DNA of 64,000 nt from Metopolophium dirhodum (lineage: Eukaryota > Arthropoda > Insecta > Hemiptera > Aphididae): the NCBI RefSeq assembly GCF_019925205.1, contig NC_083560.1, positions 64,307,266-64,371,265 on the forward strand, written 5' to 3'. Under the pieces are notes generated by a model. It did not search any database and was not told the DNA's origin. It worked only from the letters and a program-made list of their open reading frames with translations. The position numbers were made by a program, and so were the translations under genes. Positions 12,501 through 28,200 of the stretch are shown piece by piece. The number at the start of each line of letters is the position of its first letter. Positions within the stretch are counted from its first letter, which is position 1.

Positions 12501-15500
12501 GAGTATAGCTGTGATTTGTATTATAATGATTTATACAAATCAATGTATAAGAAAAAAGATTTTTGATGGAAAATTTTTTAAATTTAAAAAAAAAAGTTAT
12601 AAACATTATATATTCTTTATAGCCCTCATATTATAACCTTCCAACAGTTCTAAAATAACAGTTTAAGTTTTTAACTGGTTAAATTCCTGTCCTTAAATTC
12701 GTCACAGTCTCTTACCTCACAGTTTTCGCCTGAATATCCCAACGGGCATATGCAGGAATAAATCTGCTGCTGCTGCTGCTGCTTAGCTGACATTCCACTC
12801 CCTCCTCCACCACGCCAACGTCGAGACGGCACGCACTCACCACCGTTTTTGCAAGGATTTCCACCGCCAGCCACACCGGATTCGTTATCGCCGCCACATG
12901 GGTCGATTTGAGTTCTACAGTTCCGACCTTTGAACGACGAAAAAAAATATTAAAAATTATATAAAGTATAAGTAATAAGTATGTACCTAATAAGTAATAA
13001 GTAATAACTATTGTACTATGACGATGAACTGATACATAGGTATATTCGGTAGTACGATGTTAAGAGGGGTATAATCCAGGGACTGGAACTGAACCTAAAA
13101 GAACCGGTTATGTAACCGGAACCTTTATTTTAATAAATAAAGTACCGGAACCGAACTGGAATTTTTAAATTAAATAGGTTTTTTTAGGTTCAAAAAAAAA
13201 TAATTTAATGGTATTACTGATTTGTGTACTTTTGTGTAATTTCTAACATTTCTCATACTATCAATTAAACCCGCATTCCCGATAGGTATTTAAAATTATT
13301 ATACTTTTCGATACCTAAATTATCTGGAACCAGTACCGAAAATATTTGGAACCTATACCTTTATTTTTTTTTATCAAAAAACAAGAACCGAACCGGCACA
13401 GTTATTTTATTTTTGGAGAACTAGTACCGGTACCGATACCAATAAATTCAAAAGGTACCTGGTATCACCACAAAAATATTTTTACATGGACCATAATATA
13501 ATAATACTGACAAACTCTTGATCAATTGATCTTATATTTATTTATTTATTTATAATATGATTGTGAGAAAAGAATTCTTAATCACAATTTAAAATTAATC
13601 TATACATTTGTATGCTCTCTTGATATCGATCTACACACTCAAACTCGTATAAATTATTAATCATTTTCATAAATTACATGATTACATTAATTTTAAATAT
13701 CAATATGTAAAAGATTAATTTGACCACATAATGGTTGTAGAGAGATCATTTCACGTCTTCTCTCACCTCAACCAATGATATATTATTTTTTTACTACCTA
13801 TAGTTGAAAGATGCGATGGATTATTATATTTTAAAAAATACGATTGTAATGAAAATTTAGTTTATTTCATAGTATTCAAATGTTTTACTTTTCTATTAAC
13901 ATGGTTCATGATTAATTAAAAATTATAAACATACATGTTTAGTATTTTTATTGTGTTAATTATAATTTATAACTATTCAGATAATAACTGGAAACAAATT
14001 TTGTTAACAGATTTCGTAGTTATTATATCGTAAATGGTTTTTCTGTATAAAGTCAAAAGTATATAATATCCGTGTTAGATACCTAATCGACCTATATACT
14101 ACAACTTTGGGGCATTCTTTCCACCCAACAAAGTGGTCACGCAGATTACATAAACGAAAAACACGGCATATTATATAGTTATAGTTGAAACTAAAAGCAA
14201 TAAATTTTAACTGGTACAACAATTTGTACCTGCAACAACAGCTTGGTTTATGACACTATTATTGCAAAACTATTTTCAACAATTTTCATCACACTGAGAT
14301 TTTATTTATTATTCGTGTACTGCTACTATTTAAGTACGCGTGTGAACAAGTATTGGCTGTGTTGTTCAGGGTTACGCGTTAGATCCACGCCTTCGCAATC
14401 ACGCCGCATGCACACCAACGTTAAATTGCTTTTACGCAAACAAACGAGCCGCCCAACCAGCATTGCAAAACAAATTGCCTATACGCGACCCCTTAAAAAT
14501 CATCACGCCAAACAGCCACCCTTACTAATACATGTATTTATGAATTTCGAACTATTAAAAACTTTTACTAACTTATTACTTATTAGTTATTAATAATAAA
14601 TTATTATATTATATTACTAACCGGTAAAGCCAACAGGACACGCGCAGGTGTAGCCTCCGATCAAGTCCAAGCAAGTACCACCGTTGGTGCATTTCACGTC
14701 CGGTCCAGCGCAATCATCAACGTTCACGGTGCACGCAAGGGCGGTCACCAGAGTTCCATTGTGGCCATCTCTAGAAGCTGTAATTGCCGCCACCGTCGTC
14801 CAACCCCTTCGGCACACACATTCCGTGGTCGCAGCCACGTTACTTCCACCCCCAGTCGTTCTGCACGGCACGGCATTCGGACCACACTGCTGCTCGACCA
14901 CCGCTGACTGCCGTTCCCTGTGCTGTCGCTCGCATTCGTCTACGTCTAAACGATACAAAAATTTGTGATGATATACTATAATAATAACAGCACGTAATGA
15001 CAAAAATATAAAGGAAAGGCTCAAAGTAGTTGTAGTTACTAATGAATAATACCTAACTCTATATCATCGTAATATTATAAAAAAAACATACCTATTTCGC
15101 ATCGGCGACCACGCCAACGGTCGTCCGCACACGCACAACGCCAGTCGGCCACCAGGTCAATGCACGATCCTCCGTTCAGGCACCGGGGCGGTTGAGTGGC
15201 ACACTCGTCGATTTCTGAGGACCACGTAATAAAAACTTTAAATAATTGCACATTTTTCGCACGAAAGAGTAGATTAAAAATATATAATATATATATATAT
15301 TATGGCAATATTATTAATATAACGTGCCTTAACCCCATCGGGTAACAGCACTTTGCCCACAATATAGTAATATACAATATGACCACCACTCAAGTTTACG
15401 GCACACCACACGTGCCGCACATGCTTGAGTCGTCAGCCACATCTTAACCCTTTTTTGGACTCACTTCCCCGCCGGACTACCCGCACCCACCTATAAACTA

Positions 15501-16225
15501 AAATCGAGATAAAACAAAACGTCAAGACTTTTTTTTTTATATATAGTCTTATTTTTCTCCGGTCATCATGGCACAGTCATCGTAATTATAACACGATGCC
15601 AGTGACATACCGAAATGTCATCGTTGTCATCACCGCCACCGCTGTCATCGCCGCGTATATACGGTTTAATAACGTGGGCGCGCGACGTACATATACGCTG
15701 CCGCCGCCGCTGTAATGACTTTGCGGATAAAACAGCGGTGGTACTCTTGGCCCCGCGTGTTTACCATAATAACAATAACGACGTCTCGGGACGACACACA
15801 CGCGCAACACACCAACCAACCAACAAACAAACAAACAAACAGACAACAAATCGTCAACGACGCATCCTTTCTCTTTGTGCGCGAGCGCGAGCGCGCGCGC
15901 GTGTAATAATTTCGGAATCGGAATTTTGAATAATAATATCACGCGTGATTTAAATAATAATTCGTCATCGTCGTGCGGTGGCAGCGCGATCCCCTCGCCG
16001 CCCACCGGGCCACTAACCGTAAGTATACGCGGATACACGACGACGACAAAAATCGTCGACGAGTACCCACTTGAAGACTGCACCCCTACCTTCCCCCTCA
16101 TGACCACGTAGCATCCGACAGTCCGTTGGCCACTCATCGTTAAAGTCTCTCGACAAACGCTGAGGCCGTTTTATCGAGATATTCGCACACGTCGTATAAT
16201 CGCGGCGATTATTTAAGATTACACA

Positions 16226-16268
<43 letters not shown>

Positions 16269-19200
16269 CGTTTTGTTCTCTCGCATCTCATCTCGGTCAC
16301 ATCGTTACATGCAGTAGAACCAGAACTATAATATTGTATATTTTATATGATTAATGTATTATATATATTAGAGTTAATTGACCTGTTACAAAATTTAAAT
16401 ATTACGAGAACGTATTTTATCTGTGATCTGTCTTTGGTTTTTTACAGATATTTTTTTTTCAATACTAGTTTTCTTTTTAATTGCTTATTTTAATAAACTA
16501 ATATGCTATTGGAAATACCTCATTTTAAAATTAAGATATCGAAAAAAAAATAATGGACGAGAGATCATCTCTCTCAGATAATATTCACATCATTAAATTC
16601 GATAGTAGAAGGTCAATTAACTCTAATAGATATTATTTATACTGTTCATGCTACATATTATTATGTATATATTTACTAATTTAAATCCATAGTATTGGTC
16701 TTATTTTATTTTATGTTTATATAGGTAGTCCATACTGAGAAAACAAACCAGTGTGTAGCATTTGTGTATACATAATAATAGACAATGGTGCCATAAAAAT
16801 ACTCCAACTATATCAATACGGTATATGCTAAATAATCATGTATATTTACACTTCTGCAGCGAATGAAACATTTAAGTATCTCTACAATCATATTCATATT
16901 GATACAACATTTAAACACGCTATATGTACCTATTATATTATCAAATATAATTATATGAACAGGAAGTTCCTATATAGTACATCTTTTCACCTAATAATGT
17001 TAAGAGATACTTCCTTGGTCATTTGCCATGAAAATAAAAGCAAACTCATTATAACCTCATTTCAAAAATATAATTTATATATCTAATTAAATAAAAAAAA
17101 ATGCATAAATTAATTTTTAGTTACTAGAAATTATAATCAGCCGATTATATTAGTTTAAATTAGATACGAATCGGATTTTTGAATATTAATATGATTTTTC
17201 TAACGGTGAGAATCGCATTTTAAATGTAACTTGTGTTCCATAACAAAAAAAATCATATTTATAATTATTTTTATAAATATTTTCAAACAAATTAAAAAGT
17301 TCACGCATTGATTAACATTATAAATTTGTATTAAATAAAATGAATTAATTAAAAATATTTAGTACTTTGGTAGGGCATATTATACTATTACAAATAAAAT
17401 ATTTTACCCATACATAAATATTTTGGGTATTTTTTTTATGTTGTATGTACCTACTTTGAAATTAATTATAATAATTGCTGTGTTGCAGTCCAAACGGTAT
17501 AAACTGCATTCATCAAACGTGCAATATTTCGTTTATTTTATGACGCGCAACTAAGCAGAGCTCATCGCCAAATAATGGAAACTTAAAATTCCACAAAAAT
17601 GAATAGAATTTTAAAAATATACCTTTTGTAGGTATATATTTAGGTATACCTATACCAATATGGAATACATATCAATACTAATAACCTCAGCTGTTGAAAC
17701 CTCTTTTATCTTTTCAATAATAAATAAAAATCAATACAAACAAGGTAGTATAATATTATGTAAATAATATAATAAATGCATCACGAAGATGTGTATTTTA
17801 TATACCTGTATTGCAAGTGCTGCCCATCCAACCTGGCCGACAATCGCAATGGAATTGCTTGGGTACCAACAGCGGTGCGGATTGAGCAACGGAGCCGAAC
17901 ATCTGAGCACCGCCGGCGCCCGGACCCGAGCCGGATCCACCGGCACCGCCGCCGGATGCGGAGACTGCGTCCACTGTCCGACATTTTCCACCGTTAGCGC
18001 ACGGCTCGGTGGCGCACGGGTTCAGCACCACGTCACAATTGGCGCCTCCGAACCCTTCAGGGCACGTGCACGTGTATCTGTCAGGGGCCGTACTCTTGCA
18101 CGTCCCTCCATTCAGGCACGGTTCGTGGGTGCCGCAATAGTTCAAGTCTGAAACACAAAACGTAACGCGTTCAAGCAGCGGCAATGGACGGCTTATAGTA
18201 TACGTATCATATTATGCTGTACGTGTAACGGGTGCGCGCGGGTTTTTCGGTTTCGCTCGCGTGCGCTGCGACGTTCACCCGGACCTCGGTGGCCGCAGCA
18301 CGATAGCGGTATGTAACAGCGGCGGTCGGGGTGTTGCCGGACACGACGACGATAAGTAATAGAGGGACGGCGTGGCGTATAATCGGTAGGTAGGTATAGG
18401 TAGGTACGATGATATTATTATATGTTGTGCACTAGACACGGTATTTTTCGGTGCGGTATATAATATATATTACGAGACGACGACGACGACTATATACAAC
18501 GACGACGACGATTGAGATTATTGTAATTACAACGATATCGCGGCGGGTGCGTGCAGGTAGTTGTTGTTGTTGTTGTTTCGGCGTGCGGTAGTAGGGTGGT
18601 GGCGGTGTTAGTGATGGTGGTGGCAATGGTGGGGCGGAAGCAGGGCGGGTTAGTGTTTTTTTTCATATGTATTATATATATACATATACGCTATCCGCTA
18701 TGTCCGTGTGATCAATTCGTCGACGAGTAATAATTTAATATACTCAGTTGCAGAGCGATGTAATAACCATATACCTATATAATGCGCGGGCTCGCGCGCG
18801 AGCGTTCGCCGGGTCTCTCGATCGCTAAGCCGCCGCCGCCGATGAAAACGAGTTTTCTAAAACCATGAGGCGGTGGCGGCGGCGTGCGACTATGCGCCCC
18901 GCCGCCGCGTTGTGCAACGGCTGCGGCGGCGGCTGTAGAATCGTGATCCGACCGTCCCAGAATACGATTACGCGCGCGCGTGATTATTACCCGTGAGGCG
19001 GCGCGAGCAAATACGGCTCAAACCTACCTATATTATACGCGTATATGCAAGTAGGTGGACCGATATATATATATATATATATATTATTATATTGTACACG
19101 CCGAGTAGGATAGTTGGACCTGTGCGAGCAAGTCGAAAAACCTAACCGTCGCGCGTCGTGCGTATTAATAATAATAATAACATTGTAATGTGTGCTGCGC

Positions 19201-22200
19201 GGCAGTCACTGTTATTATTATATTACACGGCACTGCCGTTTTGATTAATGCGCGGCGGCAGTGGCGGGCGCGACCGGCGGTCGGATTTTTACGCGCGCGC
19301 TAGCGGACCCTATCGGAATTCGCGATACGAAAGCGACAGTTGGTGGGCCCGCAGGACAACGGCACTAATAATATTATTATTACGTTTGATAATAATTGTA
19401 TATATTATTATTTGTTTGGCATATAATACTAAAACATTGTCTTCCACCGATAATCGACTATAATATTTAATATAATTAAAGTTAATACCGGTGTTGGTGG
19501 TGTTATAGCAGCGTACGACGGAAACGGAAATATTATTATACATTTATAACGAAATATGTTAAACAGTACTATCGCTAAGGACAACGACACCGCCACGCCA
19601 GAACAATATCATAACGATTATTATGACATTATTATATAAATAATATATATATTATTATTGTACTAAAAAATGGATGAACGTTTTAAACTTAGGAAAAATC
19701 TAAACATTTTCTCATAAAAAACCAAATGTGTAAGTAAATAAATAAATAATTAATTAAATCAAATGTTTTTTTTATACTACAATTATTTTTTTTACTATTT
19801 TTTTTATAGTTTATACTTTATATCATTATTTTAAATTATATTACTGAAATAAAAAAAAGAAGAAATAAAGATAAAATACCCGATAAACACGATGTTCAAA
19901 CTGCATAAGGAGGAATAATATAATACCGGAATGTTTTTTATCTATCGACAATGGTAAATTGTAAATACGTATATAAACACACGGGCCACGGCAATATTTT
20001 ATTCCATTCTAGTTGTTTTTATTTAAATACATTATTATTGTTGTACCATGCTTCATAATAATATATTATCCATTGAAAATTAAGAGAAACAGTTAAAATG
20101 AAAATGTATTAATTAGTAGAAACAAAAATCCAAAAAATGCAGCACACAAAATACTATGCACTTTCAAGTTTTTAATAATAATAGGTATACGTAGCAGTAA
20201 ACAAATGTATAATTTGCTCCGATACACTATTTCTTGCACTAAAGACATACACGCAAATACTATATATTATAAGTTCTGTATATTATAGGTATATAATTAT
20301 GCCGAGACCATGAAGCACTTTACTATTATTATTATTATTGTTATACTTCGCACGATAGCTAGTTGGCGCCTATCTCGACGTTGACCTTATTCATACTTCA
20401 TTCTATCGTGAATTCGCGACTAAAAAGGTCTGAGTTTTCTTCTATATTTTTTCATATGCACACACGCACATATATAAATGTATATATATGTATATGGGTA
20501 TATAATAATATATCATATAGATAAAGACATGTAATAGTGAATAATATGTATAATAATTATATATAACAGCGTAATACACTAATACTAGCAAACAAGATAT
20601 TATTTATTATTTACCAATCCAGAGTATCCTTACTTTTAATTGGCGTAACATAGTGGACGCGAAACGTCTTCACATTCAATAAATATTAATTATTCAAAAT
20701 GTTACCAGTACATTTTCGTGCAGTCAATGGAGTGCGAAATTTATGAACGAAGCAAACAGGTACCACAAAAATTAAACTAATAATTGTCAAATTGTAATAT
20801 CTTTCGTAACACAATTCATATGGGTACATCTATAATACTTGACACGTAGCAGAAAGATATACATAACCATATTTTTATAAGTTAAGGTTAAATACTATCA
20901 TACATTTCTGAGGCATTTATTATTATATATAGGTAGCTAGTTTATGCACAGCAACTGCCTTTGTTTGTATCAAAATATTATATGTATTATGTATGTATTT
21001 TAAATGTATATTATATATGTATATACATTCCAATAGGTACCTACTATTGTTTAGTATATTCGAAGAAAGAGAAGAATTTCGATCCGTGAAAGCTGTCACG
21101 CATATTTACGACGACAAAACGTGTGCCTATGGAGTATAGTGTATGATGTTTCATATTTCAATAAAACATACATTAGCATATTTTGGATTTTGGAAGATTT
21201 TGTTTGCCCATTATAACATAAATAATATTAACAAATATAAACAAATAAACAAACGTTTATATTGTTTACCTACTTTTTAATTATGAAAACTATTGTACAT
21301 TTTAATTAAGCATAACAATTCAACAGTTAAATTATATTATTTAGCTAAGGACAGACTGTGTGAAGTGTGATCGCGTAATAATAATAGTTTAATAGTTATG
21401 TAATGATAAATTACTTTTTATATTAAGTATAATAGTAAAAAGTATATACAGCAGTTGTAGTCGAATAATAATGATTTAGCGGTGGCAATAAATATGCGAC
21501 GACACGACGTCGATTGATCGATGATCGCAAATTATGCGATCAATATAATAATAATAACAATCGCTATCGGCGGCAATAACTATAACCCCCTCCCCCTCCA
21601 CAACCATTGTACCATACCAAAACCAAACGACTACTAAAAAAAACTTTCAAGCATCATTATATTATATGAATGTGTATGAATAATATACTATGTACAATAC
21701 ATATAGGTATATTATTCTTATTGTAAAAAGTCAATCGTGCAGTACCACCACCGCCATGTATACACGGAGAACTATATAATATAATAATATATTAATATTA
21801 TATACGAGTTATATTATTTATTATATTGTTATGATAAATTATTTTATACACGTTATTAACGACCGCCACGAATAATGGAAAACGAAAAAAAAAATGTATG
21901 ATAATGTGACTGTATTATTATGTTATTAAATGCGGTACTCTTACGAGTTACGACGAAAGTGCGAGTTTTACGACGATCGTTACCACTTCAATTTAAGGGT
22001 GTATTGAATAATTATTGTTATATAGGTGGAAAAATTGAATGCATTCAACATGACATGTCGCTCGCACACACTGCACTTCTATAAACCTACCTACTTTTCT
22101 TTACGATGAAGCGGTGGAGCTCGATTATTACACGACCCCACCAAATATTCAGTAGTTAAAAATACCCATAAAAAATCGAACGTTTATATTATTATAATAT

Positions 22201-25200
22201 GAAACGCGCGTAACGAAAAATGACGACGACGAAGACAACAATCGTCACGCGGAACGGATTATAATTTTTATGAGCTCTAGGCGTCCTCAAACCCTCACGG
22301 CATCGCCACAACCATCACCACCGTTTTATTATTATTCTATCCGATTTTTATACATACATATAGGTATATAATATATATATATATATTATTTATCGGACCA
22401 AGATGTCGATTGAAAACCACCGATATTGCCGCCGCGGCGGGTGATTCGATACGCACCACTAATCATTAAAATAAAAAATCGTCACAATCGGCGAAAGGAC
22501 CCTAGGTATACATATATATTATATCTTCTGCAGTTATATAATAGTCACCGCTTCGAGATCGATTTCAATAAAAAAAATATAAAAAAATAAAAAAAAAACA
22601 ATAATAATCAGGGCTGTGAATGTATAAAAGCATTAATAAAGAAAAAAATCAAAAGTGTACGCCTATATATTTATATATGCAATGGAAAATGCTCTAAAAA
22701 ATATGCAGTTTAATTGATGTACGATGCAGTAAAAAAAAACAGTACGTAACGCAAAATAATTCCATGTTAAAAATACGAAGCATGCGAGATAAAATGTTTT
22801 ATACACATTCTTTTAATTAAATTAATGGGTAAAAATAATCCAAATACCACGTCATGACTCACAATCGACAAAGAAAACACTATTTATGTATAGGTACAGG
22901 TATATATCATCGCTGGGACAAACATTTGTATTGATTTCTTAGTCATGATCTTGATTCCTGAATGGTGTATATAGGAAGCGAAAATATTTATGTACAGTGA
23001 CAGATATACGGATTAAGATATTATGATCCAAGCAAGTATTTCTTTCGGCGCCAATAAATAACATTTTATAATATGATATCCAAAATATAAAATGTTCATA
23101 CTAAGTACAATAGTTGAACCCTAAAGGATTTATGGCGAACAGGTTGCCGACGTCGCGTCGTTCCGCACCTAAACAAATCACAATGGCCAACCCTAACACG
23201 GCAACACCGTTTGTATGTCGAAATATCTGAATTCTTTTAACCTGAAAGTATTTACATTTATCATCAATATTATCTTAACTGTGACATAATGTTGGACATA
23301 GCGCACAGTTCTCGAAAATAAACTGAAATATAATATCTCCAATAAATATTAATATGGAATTGCTTTATAATGAGTGTAACTGTTAAAATATGTCTTAAAT
23401 TCGTTAAACATACATACGGCTACAATAATATTTTATATTACATGAATTCTACATCTCATAACAATAAATTCAAAACACTTACCTTGATCGCATAAAATGC
23501 CTCCCCAGTTTATGTCACATATGCACTGCCAAGAAGTTCCGTTACAATATCCGTGCTTGCATCCAGGATACGTCATACACTGATCGCAAAGCTCACCTTG
23601 CCAACCTTTCCGGCACCTATTTTTATTTTAAACAAAAACATCTGAATTAATTCGCATACAAATTTTACACAGATAATTTGAAGTGAATAATATTATAATG
23701 ACAACGACGATGTGCCACCGTGTTTATACTGTATAGTAGTTTTGGAAGTATAAAAAAAAATATCCGTTTCAATTTTAATGAACTGCGATAGAAAAAGTAA
23801 AATGTATATTAGTCACAACCTTTAACATTTTTAAATAATTAGAGCATTATATTTTAGTGTAAATAACTTAGATGAGAATATATAAATTTTCCCTAAAATT
23901 GTTTAAACTAATATCCTCTATATAAAGATTAATGCTTCCCACGGAAATTAATATAAATAAATAAACCTAGTTTTTAATATATGATACAACTACTTTCTGA
24001 CTTATTATATACGTGATTAAAGGGGAAGGTCACTCAAATTTCGACCATACAATTATAAATGTCATATATAATCATATAAAACGCTCTAGGCTTTAATCTG
24101 ATTATATGAGCGGGAACCATACAATCGAATTTGTTGCACACTATATCAAAATCTTATAAGAAATAGCTCTTCGGTACGTTCAACTTTAATTTAATTTTTT
24201 TTATTAAATATGTTATTGTTGTTAAGTTGAATACCGTTATTATATTGTTTCAACATATAAATTATTTTTAATTTAAATATAAGAGACGTTGGAGTTATTA
24301 TTTTAATATTTCGATTTGTATATTCAAGGTGATTATTATTTATTTTATCGTAAACCAGGAAATACAAGACATTTTTTTTATATGCTTTTAACGTTTAAAA
24401 GTATTTAATTTGATAATTTCCTTTGATTTTTAATGATATTAATTTACATTAAAATAAAAACTTTAATTTAAAAGTAATAATCATTATATAATTTCTAAGA
24501 TATGATTGTCCTAGTTCATAATAAAATCATCACTTCACTTAAAAAAACAAGTCTGTGTTCAGTTCATTGAATCTCAAAACACATTTTTCCTTCTGCATAA
24601 GAATGTAGACATCGCATCGTGCTTCTATAAGCTGCAGGAGCAGTGCGAGAGGATGATTAAAAAGTTATTCTTACGCCCCGCACCGGAAAACTCAATATGC
24701 GTGACCTTCCACCTAGGTTAACTAGTCTGAGATCTGAACTACTCCTGTGTGATGCGAATAAAATCTAAGTATCTAATTATATTATTTACAGACTCGAAGC
24801 GGAAAATGAGGGCTTACGCACAATTTATCAACAACATTGTGAAAGTACTACCTACATAAAAAAAATATGATACATAAATGATAATATTGGTATTACGTCC
24901 TATTATATAGTCTCCGCGCCAGGGTTGGCTGTAGTGTGGCCGCGGTGTGAGAGACGATTTTCAGATCGGCGGAATTGTGAGAAACGCGTGGCCGTGCAGG
25001 TGTCACGAGTAGGCATACAATAATAATATTATATGATATTATATTCGGGAATGATATCGTATCGAATTAATTAATAATAATAATATTATAGTCTCACGCG
25101 CAGCGCAGTGACCGCCGCCTGCAATATCCACACCACACGTTATATGCGCGCATTTCGTATTCATCGGACGCTGTTGTGTGAGAACTGTACGGGGCTTGCA

Positions 25201-28200
25201 GACTACACGACGAAATTCCGCCGCCGCCGCCGATGCGTTTATTAAAATTCGGCTGGCGTACTCCCCCGCCGTCGCCGCCGCCGCCGACGACCACGGCCAG
25301 GACGACGACGACGACAACGGGCGACCGAGCCCGCCGCGATAACTCTCGAAAACTCACCGTCGTTTCCCACGCCCCCGCCTCCCCGGGCCCGCCGAACGAG
25401 CGAAGGCGGCGGGCCGCCGGACCGTGTGCTGGCCAGAGTCCAACGACGACGAAACCGTACCGCCGGTGACTACGGCGTCGTGTTTACGATATAATATAAT
25501 AATATATATAAAAGCCCACACGGCGGTTTTCATGATTCGAATACGCGATGATGAGTACGACGGCGGTCGACAGATACCGCTTGCGGGGGGTAGTGGGGGC
25601 CTTGAGGGGTACTCCCAAAATTCGTCTTGGATATACCTATACGAATGCCGAATTTGATATATTTTTTTTTTTGTGTTTTGTTAATATTATGATGTGTGGC
25701 TTGAACCACCCCCTCCCCGCGGGGAGTTTGTTCTAAATGCGCGCGTGCCAATACTTCAATCGAGACGCCGCAACACTGCAACTATATATCATGCGTGTTA
25801 AATTTGGTAAAGATACTTTAACATAATACCGGCGAGGGTCAATACCGCAGTAAACAAATAATATAAAAATAATATTTTATCGAATTCAATTGAAAGTACC
25901 TATATTGATTTATGCGGATAAAATGAAAAACGTTATAACTCTTTATCAATGGTTTCCTAACCTTTTTCGTACCCGGAAACATCCCATACGGTATACCGTG
26001 CGGTAATGGTTGTCAGTGCCCATAATACTGAGGGTGATCTTTTATTGTATTTATATAGTATCACTACTATATTGTCATTGCATTGTTTATGTGGTAGCAT
26101 GTGGGACAGTGAAGCGGCAATAAATCACAAGTTTTGTTACTATAAGTTGTGCAATGTGCACTGCGGGTAGCTACTGCAGTAGTGCAGTGTGTATACGATA
26201 AAGAGTCTCACGAAAATGGCTGTCCAATTTTACCGTCAAAATGTTTGAAACGTATAACTTTTACAAAATAGTGAATAGTATTCGCCATAAATATAGAGCT
26301 GATAATATAGAGTTGAAATCATAATATATAGGTACACATAATATGACAGCGATAACCCTAACGGGAAGAGGATATACGCTGCAGGATTCATTTCGGCGAT
26401 CACTCTGTCACATATCTAGTTGCGTAACCTTTACATTTTAAGTCGATGGCCGAACTGCAATTGCCAGTGGACCGCTTTATATCCTATTTCTATGTATTAT
26501 CGCCGACGCCGCATTATCGACCATAGTAATTATATTATAACCGTTATCATTAACACATTGACGGCAGCACACCGAACAACGAGGTCGTCATCATCGTCGC
26601 CATTGTCGTATATTATGTATATAATATATTAAATTATTATATTTAATAACTAAGCGTAGGTTTTTCGATATAATTTTAAGTGTATATATATATATATATA
26701 TAACGCCTGCTGTAACTACAATATGTATATATTAATATACTTACTCGCAACCTCCGGGATTACCGCAATGTCCGTGTGCGGGATTGCATCCGGTCTTGCA
26801 CACGGCTGTAAATAAAAATTTCAAAAAATACGTGATTATTATTACTATATTAACACTAAATATAGTGAACCATTTGGTTATCGTTCATTTATAATAACGA
26901 TCGAGGTGAGGGAGTAAATTTAAGAAAATACAGTCACTAACCTTTGTCACAATTCTCGCCCTGCCAGCCGGGTATGCACTCTTTCCGGCCGTCCGTGTCA
27001 CCGCACGTATAATGGCCGAATCGGTCGTCCCGGGGCTTGCAGAGCTTTGTGCAATTTTGTCCGTAGTAGTTGCGATCACACCTAACGCGCACGCGGTACG
27101 CCATGCGGGCCGTGTGGCCCAGGTGCGACAGTGCTTTCCATTCATTTCCAGGCAACAGGATACCTGAATACGTGGCCTCTTCGATAACAGACAGCAAGCC
27201 TGCAGGAATACGCATTGTTAAACGATGAGTTACAACTTTACAATAAAACTGCTTTAACAGGTGGGTATGTAAATTATTTCACGATTATAATTATTATATT
27301 ATATCACTCGACACTCTCATTTTTGAAAACAATTTGTATTAATATAAATAAATTATAATTCATAACTATTAATATTATAATATTATCTCTGGGTATGAAA
27401 GAATTTTAAGATAGTACGAACGGCTATTATCTATATTACCTATAATCATTAAATCTATAGTATTAATAATGACATTATGCGTGCCACAAATTGTATCAAA
27501 AGTGCAATATTGTTGCAGGATATCGAACTATTGAGTACATCTGCTGAGAGGAGGGGGGGATATTTACGGAATGGCTTTGGCCTTAGATCATATTTAATCC
27601 TACGAAAAAAATTATATTAAAAACAGGGCTTGCAAACGTTATGATTATTACGTTATATTTGACAAAAAACGATTGAAATTTGTAAACGTAATTATAACGG
27701 AGAGCGATAATCAAAAATAATTAAATACCGCAAAACAAAACATAACGATAAACATTATACTTATATATTTTTATATCATTAAACAAAACATAACGTAAAA
27801 CGTAATTTATAGAATATCATTAAATGAAAAATATCGCAAAACGTAATTTATAGAATTTCATTGAACGAATAATAACGCAAAAAGAAATAGTAAAATCCAT
27901 TTATTTAAAAGTTATATTGGTTTCGTAGAAATATTTATTTCATACATACGGACAAAACAGTTGATTATATTATATTCCATGTTCGGGCCATTACCTACTC
28001 GCATTAATTATTATTAATAAATTTAATAGGTATTAACATTTAACACTATTCTAAATAACGATAAACGCAAAACTTGTATAATGTTTAAATTCTAATTAAC
28101 GATGAACGGAAAACTTGTATAACGTATTTCTGAATAACAATAAACGCAAATTGTGTAACGTTTTAATTACAATATCATAAAACGGAATTTTTTTTCAAAT

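Larger units (their letters stand above)
15215..17805 (-). other. Ser intron 7 (2.6 kb)
   Basis: Contains a CpG-rich block at 15590-16300 with a CA repeat, and a TA-flanked MITE-like element at 16366-16628. No exon recognised. Confidence 0.8.

Noticed and set aside
12712..12897. Minus-strand frame overlapping Ser exon 10 in another register
   Set aside because: It breaks the EGF cysteine pattern. The adjacent register gives EGF8 with proper splice phases.
24590..24770. Possible coding remnant (frame containing LQEQCERMIKKL)
   Set aside because: Short, no family recognised, and no matching splice phase for Ser. Not enough to call a gene or transposon protein.
25945..26000. Sequence like a hAT terminus (GGTTTCCTAACCTTTTT)
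   Set aside because: No matching second end or target duplication found nearby, so left as a possible fragment.
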